A stretch of DNA of 64,000 nt from Victivallales bacterium (GTDB lineage: Bacteria > Verrucomicrobiota > Lentisphaeria > Oligosphaerales > Oligosphaeraceae). Below, one piece after another: positions 1 through 8,938 of this stretch. Below the pieces are notes generated by a model. It was not told the DNA's origin, ran no database searches, and was given only the letters and a program-made list of their open reading frames with translations. The first letter of the stretch is position 1. The number at the start of each line of letters is the position of its first letter. The stretch spans positions 19,934-83,933 of the forward strand of contig JAFXUD010000010.1 in the NCBI GenBank assembly GCA_017535315.1. The letters run 5' to 3'. The position numbers and the translations under genes are program-made.

Positions 1-1
1 C

Positions 2-1555
2 TTCAATTTCTACTGGCAGGAGGAACATGCCCCATGGCCCAAACTGCTTTCGCTCCACATCGATTCCCCCATCGACATCTGGCAACGTGTGCAAATGGCG
101 GTGCCCGTGCATGAGAGCTTTGGTCCCAATGCCACCGCGTTTTCCTTTCACTTGGCGGAAAAGGTCGGCACCTGCGAACTTCGCAATATCTCCGCCGTCA
201 TTCTTCCTCCAGGCACCAATCCCGATACGCTGAGCACCAACACCACGCCTGTCCTGGGCGGTGATTTCTACGACAAGGACTGGCGCGCGCTGGCAACAGC
301 AAACATGAAGAGGAACCGCCAAATACCTGTGACATTCAAAGTCATCAGGAAAGGAGCACCTGTCCCTGATGTTTCCATCTCCATGAACCAGCTTTCACGC
401 TCCTTCCAGTTTGGCGTGGAGACTATTTTCCCGATTTTCAGCCAGGCAGCCTTGAACGCCCGTGAAAACGATGCCCTCAAGAAAAAAATAACCCCTGTGG
501 CCGAAAACATCCCAAAGTACAAGGAGCTGCTCCTGAATAAAAAACTCTTCAACTTCATCACCTTCACGGACGGCTTCATCTGGCGGGACTATGAACTCTG
601 GGGAAACAAGGTTGATACCTCTATCATCGATGAGGCACTGGCTGCTGATTTCACGGTGCGCGGCCACGCGCTCTTCGTGCCGACTTTCATGTTTGCGCCT
701 GTCCCCTGCCGTAAAATGAACAAGGAGAAGCTCTCCGAGGCCGTGATAAAGCACATTGCCAGTCTCTCTTCCAAACACAAGGGTAAAATTGCGCAATGGA
801 ATGTGGTGCATGGCGCAACAGACTATTCGGAAATCTACAACAAGATTGGGGTGGAGAGCCTGCAGGAAGCATACGCGGTCGCATCCAAAGAGGCACCTGA
901 CGCCGAGTTGCTGATCAGTGATTTGCGCAGCCTGAGCGCCATCTCCGATGTAACGCTCAAGGACAGCATCGAACTGGCGGACTGGCTGATTCAAAGCGGC
1001 TGCAAAATCAGCGGAATCGTCCTCGGCGCAAATATGAAGCGGTTGGACGTGGCGCCGCAGACCATGGAACGGCGTTTGAATATGGTCGCATCCCGTCTTA
1101 AGATACCGATTCACATAGCGCATTTTGCCGTAAACAACGAATCAGATGAGTTCCAGACCGCCACCATCAGCGACTATATGCTCCTGTTCTTCTCCCATCC
1201 AAGCGTGAAAAGCCTTTCATTTGCCGAAAGCTGGGCTCCCCTGCTCCTCAACCCCAAGATGGCTTTCTTCAACGATGACCTCTCGCCACGCCCCTCCGCA
1301 GAGATGATTCGAAAGCTGATTACCGAGGAATGGGTGACAAACGCCATGATCAAGACTGGAGCAGACGGAACCGCGACATACACCCCCTTCCGCGGCAACT
1401 ATGCCATCACCCTTTCCAATGCAAAAGGCTTGAACAAAAAACTCCTGCTTGATTTGGATGAGCTCCTTAAACATGACGACAAGCTTTTCAAGTTCGAGGA
1501 TGGCTCCGCCAAGAATACAAGGGAAGGTTTGCATATTACCCTCTATGTGGATTGA
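2..1555 (+). CDS. GH10-like carbohydrate-active protein, 5' truncated by window edge, catalytic glutamates apparently lost
   Basis: The reading frame is open from base 2, so the gene starts before the window. At least 517 residues are visible. The first ~110 residues look like a carbohydrate-binding or beta-sandwich region, followed by the (V)SISMNQLSRSFQFG lead-in typical of PVC and Bacteroidetes GH10 xylanase-like proteins. Family landmarks follow in order: VRGHALF, WNVVHG (nt 797-814), LISDL, a G-I-V strand and IHIAHF (nt 1109-1126), then the C-terminal W-P-LL...SPRPSAE segment. In active GH10 enzymes the acid/base Glu lies in WDVVNE and the nucleophile in ITELD. Here the positions read Gly and His. 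I therefore infer a non-hydrolytic, perhaps glycan-binding, GH10 homologue. Family placement is from motif order only and is fairly secure; loss of activity is inference. The stop lies 33 bp before tgt. Confidence 0.72.
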   Translation, partial: FNFYWQEEHAPWPKLLSLHIDSPIDIWQRVQMAVPVHESFGPNATAFSFHLAEKVGTCELRNISAVILPPGTNPDTLSTNTTPVLGGDFYDKDWRALATANMKRNRQIPVTFKVIRKGAPVPDVSISMNQLSRSFQFGVETIFPIFSQAALNARENDALKKKITPVAENIPKYKELLLNKKLFNFITFTDGFIWRDYELWGNKVDTSIIDEALAADFTVRGHALFVPTFMFAPVPCRKMNKEKLSEAVIKHIASLSSKHKGKIAQWNVVHGATDYSEIYNKIGVESLQEAYAVASKEAPDAELLISDLRSLSAISDVTLKDSIELADWLIQSGCKISGIVLGANMKRLDVAPQTMERRLNMVASRLKIPIHIAHFAVNNESDEFQTATISDYMLLFFSHPSVKSLSFAESWAPLLLNPKMAFFNDDLSPRPSAEMIRKLITEEWVTNAMIKTGADGTATYTPFRGNYAITLSNAKGLNKKLLLDLDELLKHDDKLFKFEDGSAKNTREGLHITLYVD

Positions 1556-1588
1556 TCTGCTGCACGAGCGTGCAGAATTATATTATAG

Positions 1589-2728
<1,140 letters not shown>

Positions 2729-2762
2729 CAATAATTGCGTATCCTTTCATTGAGGAGTCGTT

Positions 2763-3983
2763 ATGAAATATTTCCTAGCACTTTCTTTGCTTGGCTTCGG
2801 ATTCCTGCTCCACGCAGAAACACTTGGCGAATACCTGCAGAAACTAAGCGAGGAATCCTATTGGCTCAAGGCAGCTGAACGACCTGAAATCACGCGCACC
2901 AACCTGATTCAGGCGATTGAGATGGCACGCGCATATTACCTGAACCATCAGAAAGTGGACGGCAATTTCATCTACGCCATGGACATCTCCAACGGCGAGA
3001 TGATTGACAAGGACAACCAGGTGCGCCAGGCAGGCGCACTGTGGGGACTGGCATGCCTCAACCGAGACCGTTTCAATGAGCCAAACCGACGCGCCCTCCT
3101 GCTGGGCATCGACTTCTTTGCATCGCGCGTCGCCCCCCTCCAAAACGGCGAGAAATGCTTTATCTACCCCAACGATTCAACCATCAATACGGGAACTGTC
3201 GCACTCTTCGCTTTGACCCTCATCGAATACCTGCATGGACAGAAGAATTTCATCGATGAGAAATTGCGCCAGAAATACACGGAACTTCTCGACATCCACC
3301 TTTCATTCCTCCGCTCAATGGAGATGGAGGATGGTTCCTGGGCGCACAACTACAATCCAGAAGCAAACACCAAGCCCTTTAACTCCAGTCCCTACTATGA
3401 CGGCGAGGCGCTGCTGGCCTACTGCAAGGCCGCACGCTACCTTGATCGCACGGACCTGATGGACCGCATCAACAGTGCCATCCCAAAACTCATTGCCAAA
3501 TATACCGTCAAGGCATGGGAAAAGGAGCTTGAAAGCGAGGAAGCCAAGGGCTTCTACCAATGGGGCTGCATGGCATTTGCGGAATATGTGGAAGCTGGAT
3601 GGCAACCCCACGCAAAACTGGTCTCGGAGGCCGCATACGCCCTCTCATGGTGGCAAATTCACTCCAACCAGATTGAATACCGCCTTGGCAACACCTCCTA
3701 CGCCGTGGAAGGTCTCATCGCCACCTACCAAATCGCCAAGCATAACGGCGACGCATCCAAACAGGAAAAGCTGAAGGAAGTCGTGCTACGCATAATGTCC
3801 TCTCTGATGACTTGGCAATACAAGGGTCCCTTCATGCGCTTCAACCCTGCCCTGAACCAGTTGAAGGCCTATCCTGGCTCCGACGGTGGAATCGTCAATT
3901 CAAAGGGCTCAACGCTTGTCCGCATCGACACCCATCAGCACCAGACACACGCCATGCTCCTCATGCTCAAGCACTTTTTCTAG
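2763..3983 (+). CDS. Secreted alpha/alpha-toroid (six-hairpin) protein of unknown activity
   Basis: The protein has 406 residues. It begins with a Sec signal peptide (MKYFLALSLLGFGFLLHA, cleavage after HA near residue 18). The rest is helical. Recurrent Trp/Gly/Tyr-rich hairpin segments such as QAGALWGLACLNR, ALFALTLIEYL and GSWAHNYNPEAN are typical of six-hairpin glycosidase or terpenoid-cyclase-like toroids. I see no catalytic signature that picks one family. It follows tgt by 34 bp with GAGGAG upstream of the ATG. Its stop codon lies in a perfect hairpin shared with the convergent capA-like gene. A polysaccharide-related periplasmic role is plausible but not shown. Confidence 0.6.
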   Translation: MKYFLALSLLGFGFLLHAETLGEYLQKLSEESYWLKAAERPEITRTNLIQAIEMARAYYLNHQKVDGNFIYAMDISNGEMIDKDNQVRQAGALWGLACLNRDRFNEPNRRALLLGIDFFASRVAPLQNGEKCFIYPNDSTINTGTVALFALTLIEYLHGQKNFIDEKLRQKYTELLDIHLSFLRSMEMEDGSWAHNYNPEANTKPFNSSPYYDGEALLAYCKAARYLDRTDLMDRINSAIPKLIAKYTVKAWEKELESEEAKGFYQWGCMAFAEYVEAGWQPHAKLVSEAAYALSWWQIHSNQIEYRLGNTSYAVEGLIATYQIAKHNGDASKQEKLKEVVLRIMSSLMTWQYKGPFMRFNPALNQLKAYPGSDGGIVNSKGSTLVRIDTHQHQTHAMLLMLKHFF

Positions 3984-3999
3984 AGGTCAACCTCTAGAA
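3978..3999. terminator. Convergent hairpin between the toroid gene and capA-like gene
   Basis: TTCTAGAGGT and ACCTCTAGAA form a 10-bp perfect stem with a 2-nt gap. The stem contains both stop codons. On the plus strand it is preceded by TTTTT and followed by a pyrimidine-rich stretch. A bidirectional terminator is likely, although a classic T-tail after the stem is weak on both strands. Confidence 0.5.
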
Positions 4000-5208
4000 T
4001 TCTCTCTTGTAGAGATTTGCCTTTGCCTCTTCGACACGCCCCTCTTCGACGAGGCGCATGAAGGTCTTCAGAAGGTCGTTGTGGGCCTCGCAGGTCAGAA
4101 GATTGCGCAGGGGCATTAGCTTCCGATTCGGCGCGGGTTCGGCAAAATCCTCTGGCTTGACGGAATAGTTGACGAGATAGTTTGCATAGCCGCTGTTCGC
4201 CACCCAGCCTTCATAATACTTCTGCAGCAGAACAGGGTCGGCTATAGGCTGCGATATCTCATCCAGATAAGCGGCAAAACGGGCATTCTCCTCTGGCGAC
4301 AGATTTTTCACAAAGGCGCCTCCCATGTCAAACCGCACAGGAACCGCCTGGAAGGCGCAAATCCCCTTTGCATCAACGACTAGTTTCGCGACATAACCTA
4401 GCGTCCACATCTTTCCAGGCTTGTAGCCACGGTCTGTCGGCCATGGGAAATAGAAGTTGCCTAGGCTATAGACGATGAGTGAACCCTCATAGTATTCGTA
4501 CCCCTGCGGGCAATGCGGGTGGATATTAATGACAACATCCGCGCCCGCCTCGGCAAAGGCTCTGGACATATCGACGACACGCGGACTGGGCAACGGATTG
4601 TGCTCATTGCCGCCGTGCGTGATGACCATGCATACATCCACCTTCTTGGAAAGCTTCATGATCTGGCGGATGTTCAGGCAGGGGTTGAGCGGAGCGGAAC
4701 CTGGCTTGTCGGGCTTCGCCGAACCAAACTCGTTCTCCGCTATGTTCAGGATGCCGACAGTAATTCCGCCAGCCTTGCAAAGCAACGGCTTGTAGGCATC
4801 ATCAAGATTCTTCCCCGCTCCGACAGTCTTGAATCCGTTGCGCTTTAGAATCTCCATGGTCTCCAGCACGGGCTTCGGGCCAAAGTCGCCAATATGGTTG
4901 TTGGCCAGCAGCGCCACATCCCCACCCCACGCATGGAGCAATTCAATCGTGCCAGGGTGACACCGAAGGTTGGGACCGCTCTTGACAATCGGGGTCTCAT
5001 CCGTCGTCAACGGAGTCTCAAACTGCATAATCGAGAGGTCGGCCCCCTGGAAAATATCCATGGCAGGCGCCATGATCTCCTCAGCCTTACCATCCAGGAT
5101 GAGCTGTTCGCCAGGGTTTCTGGGACAGCAGTCCCCTGTAACCACGATGGTGGCTGTCTCGTTTGCGGTTTTACGCAGTTGCACGAATCCGTTTTTATCC
5201 AGTGTCAT
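3994..5208 (-). CDS. CapA-family (PGA_cap) metallophosphoesterase-like protein
   Basis: This 404-residue protein has the CapA/YwtB blocks: VTGDCCPRN at the N-terminus, DLSIMQFETPLT, LLANNHIGDFG, VITHGGNEHNP, and HPHCPQGYEYYEG followed by LIVYSLGNFYF. These carry the Asp, Asn and His metal-ligand positions of the calcineurin-like fold. CapA proteins take part in poly-gamma-glutamate or capsule polymer assembly, but many homologues act on unknown surface polymers. No signal peptide or membrane anchor is visible, unlike many CapA proteins. GGAGAAAC precedes the ATG by 8 nt. It is the last gene of a minus-strand set with the isomerase and aminotransferase, but a 39-bp repeat array separates it from them, so it may have its own promoter. 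Confidence 0.85.
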   Translation of the reverse strand: MTLDKNGFVQLRKTANETATIVVTGDCCPRNPGEQLILDGKAEEIMAPAMDIFQGADLSIMQFETPLTTDETPIVKSGPNLRCHPGTIELLHAWGGDVALLANNHIGDFGPKPVLETMEILKRNGFKTVGAGKNLDDAYKPLLCKAGGITVGILNIAENEFGSAKPDKPGSAPLNPCLNIRQIMKLSKKVDVCMVITHGGNEHNPLPSPRVVDMSRAFAEAGADVVINIHPHCPQGYEYYEGSLIVYSLGNFYFPWPTDRGYKPGKMWTLGYVAKLVVDAKGICAFQAVPVRFDMGGAFVKNLSPEENARFAAYLDEISQPIADPVLLQKYYEGWVANSGYANYLVNYSVKPEDFAEPAPNRKLMPLRNLLTCEAHNDLLKTFMRLVEEGRVEEAKANLYKREF

Positions 5209-5267
5209 TGTCGTTTCTCCATTGCTATTCCGCCGCGCTCAATCGCAGCGCACAGTACAGGCGGTTT

Positions 5268-5515
5268 CGGGGGCATCAGCCCCGTCCTTTGGGAAGCCAC
5301 CACCTGGGGGCGCGGGGGGCGCAAGCCACCCGTCCCTTGGCAGCCGCCACCTGGGGGGCGCAAGCCACCCGTCCCTTGGCAGCCGCCACCTGGGGGGCGC
5401 AAGCCACCCGTCCCTTGGCAGCCGCCACCTGGGGGGGCGCAAGCCACCCGTCCCTTGGCAGCCGCCACCTGGGGGGCGCGGGGGGCGCAAGCCCCCCGTC
5501 CTTTGGCAAGCACCC
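5268..5515. repeat. 39-bp G/C-rich tandem repeat array in a 373-bp intergenic gap
   Basis: The stretch from 5209 to 5581 holds no credible gene. It contains near-identical units beginning GCGCAAGCCACCCGTCC at 5319, 5358, 5397 and 5437 (periods 39, 39, 40). A diverged unit begins at 5485 after an 8-nt insertion, and another precedes the array near 5275. Each unit ends in a run of 5-7 G. All frames stay open because the unit length is near a multiple of three and lacks stops, which creates spurious repetitive proteins on both strands. There are no unique spacers, so it is not CRISPR. It sits upstream of capA and downstream of the isomerase stop. Confidence 0.9.
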
Positions 5516-5581
5516 TGCACCTGGCTTCGCCGCGCTCGGCGCGGCGCACCTTTTCTGTACAGCGGGTTCAGCCCGCAGGCA

Positions 5582-6388
5582 CTATCGCACTTCCTTGAGG
5601 ATCTGCACGACCGTGGCGATGCTCTGCTCCCACTTGGAATCAAAGCCCCCCTCGGGCTCGAAGGAGAACCAGCCGTCGTAGCCTACTTCCAGAAGCATGT
5701 CGCGGATGAAGCGATAGTCGGGATGGCCTTCGCCAGTGGGGCAGTACTTGTAGGGGCGCGGGTAGTCGGGTGGCGCAGGGACATGGGATTTCACATGCAC
5801 ATGGCCGACCTTGGCGCGCAGTTTCATGATGGCGGTGTGGGGTTCGTCCCCGCGGGTGATGAAGTTGCCGCCGTCAAAGGTGATGCGCATATTGGGCTGC
5901 TTCACCTCTTTCAGAACGCGCACGAGGGAATCACCATTGTTGCACATCTTGCCAGCGTTCTCAATGCTGAAGATAAGCCCAGCCTCGTTGCAAAGCTCGG
6001 CCGCCTTGTTCAAGCCTTCCATATAGCGCTTGAAAGCCTCCTCGCCTTCGTTCTGGTGCTGCCCGCCATGGCTGAAGAGGTGCTTGACACCAAGGATGCC
6101 GCAGGCGTCAATGCCGTACTTGATGGTATCCATGGACTTTGTGAACAGGGTGGGGTCCCCAGGCGTAATGAAGTCCGTCGGGACGCAGAAGACGGTCGGC
6201 TCCAGCCCCAGGTCATCCAGGACAACCTTGATGGAGGCTGGGGTTTCATTGCAATTCTCCAGCATCCTGTGGAAAATGTCCACGCCTTCCAGACCAAGTT
6301 TTTTCCAGGCGGCCAGTTCGGCCTTCCAGTCCGTGGGCTGTCCATCTGGCCCACGGTTATTCATCAGCATGACACCTGCCTTAATCAT
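5582..6388 (-). CDS. Sugar phosphate isomerase/epimerase (xylose isomerase-like TIM barrel)
   Basis: This 268-residue protein belongs to the AP-endonuclease family 2 / xylose-isomerase-like fold. Conserved metal-ligand strands are visible: the Glu in IFSIENAGK, the Asp in ITFDGGNF, the His pair in GHVHVKSH and the final Glu in WFSFEPEGG. Such proteins epimerise or isomerise sugars, inososes or keto sugars; the substrate cannot be told from sequence. AAGGAGAG lies just upstream of the ATG. It starts 18 bp after the DegT-family gene and is clearly co-transcribed with it, which suggests handling of an amino- or keto-cyclitol or sugar. Confidence 0.85.
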   Translation of the reverse strand: MIKAGVMLMNNRGPDGQPTDWKAELAAWKKLGLEGVDIFHRMLENCNETPASIKVVLDDLGLEPTVFCVPTDFITPGDPTLFTKSMDTIKYGIDACGILGVKHLFSHGGQHQNEGEEAFKRYMEGLNKAAELCNEAGLIFSIENAGKMCNNGDSLVRVLKEVKQPNMRITFDGGNFITRGDEPHTAIMKLRAKVGHVHVKSHVPAPPDYPRPYKYCPTGEGHPDYRFIRDMLLEVGYDGWFSFEPEGGFDSKWEQSIATVVQILKEVR

Positions 6389-6406
6389 CGTGCGTCTCTC
6401 CTTCTG

Positions 6407-7702
6407 TTATGCCTTCGCCTTTCTGTCCTCTTCGATGACCTTCATGATCTTGTCAGGCTGCGAGGTGACCTTCTTGAAGCCCTCTACGTAGGTCTTCATC
6501 AGGTTCATGTCATTGGGCGGGAAAACACCGCCGAGATAGGCGTGCGAGGCGATGAAATTGACGGTCACGGGGTAGTCCTCGCCACGATAGGTGATCTCGT
6601 GGTTGTAGTGCTTGCAGTCCCACGGGCATCCCTTGCCGTAGCCCATCTTCTTCGTGAAGACATCCTGCGCGGGAACGGGCTTTCTCTGCCACTGGCCCAT
6701 GCGGATACCCTCCGCCGCCAGAATCTTCTGCATGGCTTCCTTGTATTCGGCCATCGTGACATCCAACCCCAGTTCCTCGGGGCAGAAGCGGACAATATAG
6801 CTGAAATAGACAGGTTCGCGACCAGCGGGGGTATAAGGTCCGCGCAGACCAGGAATGTTCGCCAGTTCAGCCGTCAGGTATTCCGCGAACTCCTTGCGCT
6901 TGGCGTTGTTTTCAGGCAGGTGCTTCAACTGGCTGCGGCAGAAGGCATTAACAAACTCGTGTGCGCGGTAGTTCCAGCCCAGGCCGAAGGAGTTGTATTC
7001 GCGCTCCGCGCCAGCAACTACCACCTCGCCGAACTCACGCAGACGGCGCGCAATCTGGTAGGCCTCCTCGTTATTGGTCACAAAGAAGCCGCCTTCGCCG
7101 CTGGAGAGGTTCTTGGAGCGGTTTGTGCTGAAGCCCGTGGTGTCCTCGATGGTGCCGACCTTCTTGCCATGCACCGCTGCGCCGTGCGCCTGGCAGGCGT
7201 CGCCCACTACAAAGAGGTTGTGCTTTTTGGCGATGGCCATCACCTTGTCCATATCGGCAGGCATACCATGGATGTGGACAGGCAGAATCGCCTTGGTGCG
7301 CTCAGTGATGGCAGCCTCAATCTTGTTGGGGTCGATGCAGAAGGCATCGTCTTCGATATCCACGAAGACGGGGATGGCATTGTGATGCAGGACGGCGGCT
7401 GCCGTTGACCAATAGGTGAAGGCGGGAACGATGACCTCGTCGCCTGGGCCAATGCCAAGTGCCGCAATGGCCATGTGCAGGGCGGAGGTTCCGCTGTTGG
7501 TGACCAGGCAGTACTTGGCGCCAAGGAAATCAGCAAACTCTTGCTGCAACGCAACTGCATTGGGGGCGCTGTTCCCATGGAAGATGTTGCTGTCAAATAC
7601 GGCGTTCACGGCATCGCGGTCCTCTTGGGTAATGGGGGGCCATGTCTTCACTGAACCAGGTGTCACTGCGGGGGTTCCGCCAAACAAAGCAAATTCCTGC
7701 AT
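6407..7702 (-). CDS. DegT/DnrJ/EryC1/StrS-family PLP-dependent aminotransferase
   Basis: A 431-residue fold-type I aminotransferase of the sugar/cyclitol class. LVTNSGTSALHMAI binds the PLP phosphate, VVGDACQAHGA supplies the Asp to the pyridine nitrogen (about D168), and STNRSKNLSSGEGG holds the Schiff-base Lys (about K197). Family members aminate keto sugars, scyllo-inosose or AHBA precursors. The neighbouring isomerase supports a keto-cyclitol or keto-sugar substrate, but this is inference. AAGGAG precedes the ATG by 8 nt. It is the first gene of the minus-strand operon; the 5' region to 7850 is shared with divergent DNA. Confidence 0.92.
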   Translation of the reverse strand: MQEFALFGGTPAVTPGSVKTWPPITQEDRDAVNAVFDSNIFHGNSAPNAVALQQEFADFLGAKYCLVTNSGTSALHMAIAALGIGPGDEVIVPAFTYWSTAAAVLHHNAIPVFVDIEDDAFCIDPNKIEAAITERTKAILPVHIHGMPADMDKVMAIAKKHNLFVVGDACQAHGAAVHGKKVGTIEDTTGFSTNRSKNLSSGEGGFFVTNNEEAYQIARRLREFGEVVVAGAEREYNSFGLGWNYRAHEFVNAFCRSQLKHLPENNAKRKEFAEYLTAELANIPGLRGPYTPAGREPVYFSYIVRFCPEELGLDVTMAEYKEAMQKILAAEGIRMGQWQRKPVPAQDVFTKKMGYGKGCPWDCKHYNHEITYRGEDYPVTVNFIASHAYLGGVFPPNDMNLMKTYVEGFKKVTSQPDKIMKVIEEDRKAKA

Positions 7703-7849
7703 CTCGTCTTCTCCTTTGTGGGGTTGAATCTAAAATATCTAAGCCGAAGAAAAAACATCTACCAAAACATATAGCCTTTTTTCCCGTTTGCAAACCCAGT
7801 TCCATATTATTCTGCTTTTTTCATCGTATATAATGATTCACAAAAAAGA

Positions 7850-7877
7850 TTGACTTTGGGGTAGAATCGCTTATATT
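7850..7877 (+). promoter_or_regulatory. Candidate sigma-70-type promoter
   Basis: TTGACT (7850-7855) and TATATT (7872-7877) are separated by 16 nt, about 75 bp upstream of the small gene at 7952. This is the only strong match in the 250-bp divergent region between the aminotransferase and that gene. Confidence 0.5.
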
Positions 7878-7951
7878 AGAACAACAGAAACGAAATAAGT
7901 GACACTCTGCCAGAGGGTTCAGGTTAACTCAATGGAGAAGGAGTGTATGCA

Positions 7952-8161
7952 ATGGGCAGGTTCGATCTTCGTCTGAAAAGGGTCTTCAGCAAGCCCAGGT
8001 TTTTTGCGGCTGTGTTCAACGGCTTCTATCACAAGGGACGGCAGCTAATTCTCCCCGAACAGCTTACCGATCAGCCTGGGCAGGAGGCTTATTTCATGAC
8101 ATGCGAGGAGAAGGAAGCCAAGGTTTTTCTCAAGGAAGCGGAACTAGTCTCTTGTAAATAA
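7952..8161 (+). CDS. Small protein resembling the N-terminus of Rpn-type transposase/nuclease proteins, probably a remnant
   Basis: There are 69 residues from the ATG at 7952, which is preceded by AAGGAG at the right distance. A GTG at 7943 is in frame but overlaps that site. The pattern 'F-x-A-x-x-F-N-G ... K-G-R-Q-L-I-L-P-E-Q-L' resembles the first ~45 residues of Rpn/PD-(D/E)XK family proteins of gut bacteria. The catalytic domain that should follow is missing, because a TAA comes after 'ELVSCK'. I read it as a truncated copy that may still be translated. It could instead be an independent small gene linked to the next one, 53 bp away. Confidence 0.45.
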   Translation: MGRFDLRLKRVFSKPRFFAAVFNGFYHKGRQLILPEQLTDQPGQEAYFMTCEEKEAKVFLKEAELVSCK

Positions 8162-8214
8162 CAGAGAAAAACAACCATCTTGAGAAACATAGCGAAACGT
8201 AAGGGAGCGACAAA

Positions 8215-8781
8215 ATGATACCCAGCGACCATTTCGTAAGATTCTACAACGAGGTGTTCAAATTCCTTGACAAAAATAACGGTCTGGAAGAATACTATCT
8301 GGAAATCAGCCGTCACCAGGAAGGCCACTGCTATCAGCTCTTCATGGAAAAAGGGCTCGAGGGCATGGAAGAATATTGGGGACATATCCGCGTAGAGGAA
8401 AACTGTGTATCCTCCTCCTACATCAAGGATGGAGTCCGCTATTCGGAAATGAACCGCTGCCCCAGCCTCTCCAAGGTGCTTGACTGTGATGCAACTCCCT
8501 GCGAAAAATACTGCCTGCACTGCCCTGGATGGGTCATTCCCCTCATGACCAAGTGCGGTTTCTATTTCGTCGATTACATCATCGGTTTGGCTGATCCCCG
8601 CTGCCGCGCCTTCCAGACAGAATACCGCGAAAAGGCCCAGAAGATCATCGCCGACCTCATCGCAGAGGGACATGACCCTGATATGATTTTCTCAAACGTT
8701 GACAATGCTGAAGAAGTCGAGGCCAATAAGGCATATCGGCACTCCCTTCTGGCGAACAAGGCGTTGGGAATAAAGCGTTAG
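8215..8781 (+). CDS. Cysteine-containing protein of unknown function
   Basis: A 188-residue soluble protein with AAGGGAG before the ATG. The middle has a cluster of cysteines (NRCPSLSKVLDCDATPCEKYCLHCPGW) that could bind a metal or cluster. The tryptophan- and acid-rich N-terminal half is helical. The overall look is faintly like the L-2-amino-thiazoline-4-carboxylate hydrolase-type domain of anaerobes, but I cannot support that assignment. It lies 53 bp after the small gene at 7952 and probably shares its promoter. No signal peptide or membrane segment is present. Confidence 0.6.
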   Translation: MIPSDHFVRFYNEVFKFLDKNNGLEEYYLEISRHQEGHCYQLFMEKGLEGMEEYWGHIRVEENCVSSSYIKDGVRYSEMNRCPSLSKVLDCDATPCEKYCLHCPGWVIPLMTKCGFYFVDYIIGLADPRCRAFQTEYREKAQKIIADLIAEGHDPDMIFSNVDNAEEVEANKAYRHSLLANKALGIKR

Positions 8782-8797
8782 AGGTGATTTCAAACTT
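8781..8797 (+). repeat. 17-bp dispersed motif GAGGTRATTTCAAAACT-like (copy 1)
   Basis: GAGGTGATTTCAAACTT begins on the last base of the stop codon of the preceding gene. Related copies occur at 18544-18560 (minus), 31339-31355, 45501-45517 (minus) and 48272-48288 (minus). See the finding on this motif. Confidence 0.4.
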
Positions 8798-8938
8798 AGT
8801 GAGAACTGCGCTATGAGATGAGTGCAGTGGCTAAGGCAACGACTCGGAGACGCATAAGTGCGTCAAGAGGCGTTTTCAACGCCAATTTATACATAATTAA
8901 CGCACATTTTGATGACAGTTATATAATTGCCTCGTTAG

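Noticed and set aside
5268..5515. CRISPR array
   Set aside because: Units are contiguous with no unique spacers and there are no cas genes.
4970..7408. An 812-codon plus-strand open frame (and shorter ones at 4894-5598 and 5163-5681) running through the 39-bp repeats
   Set aside because: It is antisense to the isomerase and DegT-family genes, which have clear family motifs and ribosome-binding sites. The frame is open only because of G+C-rich codon bias and stop-free repeats.
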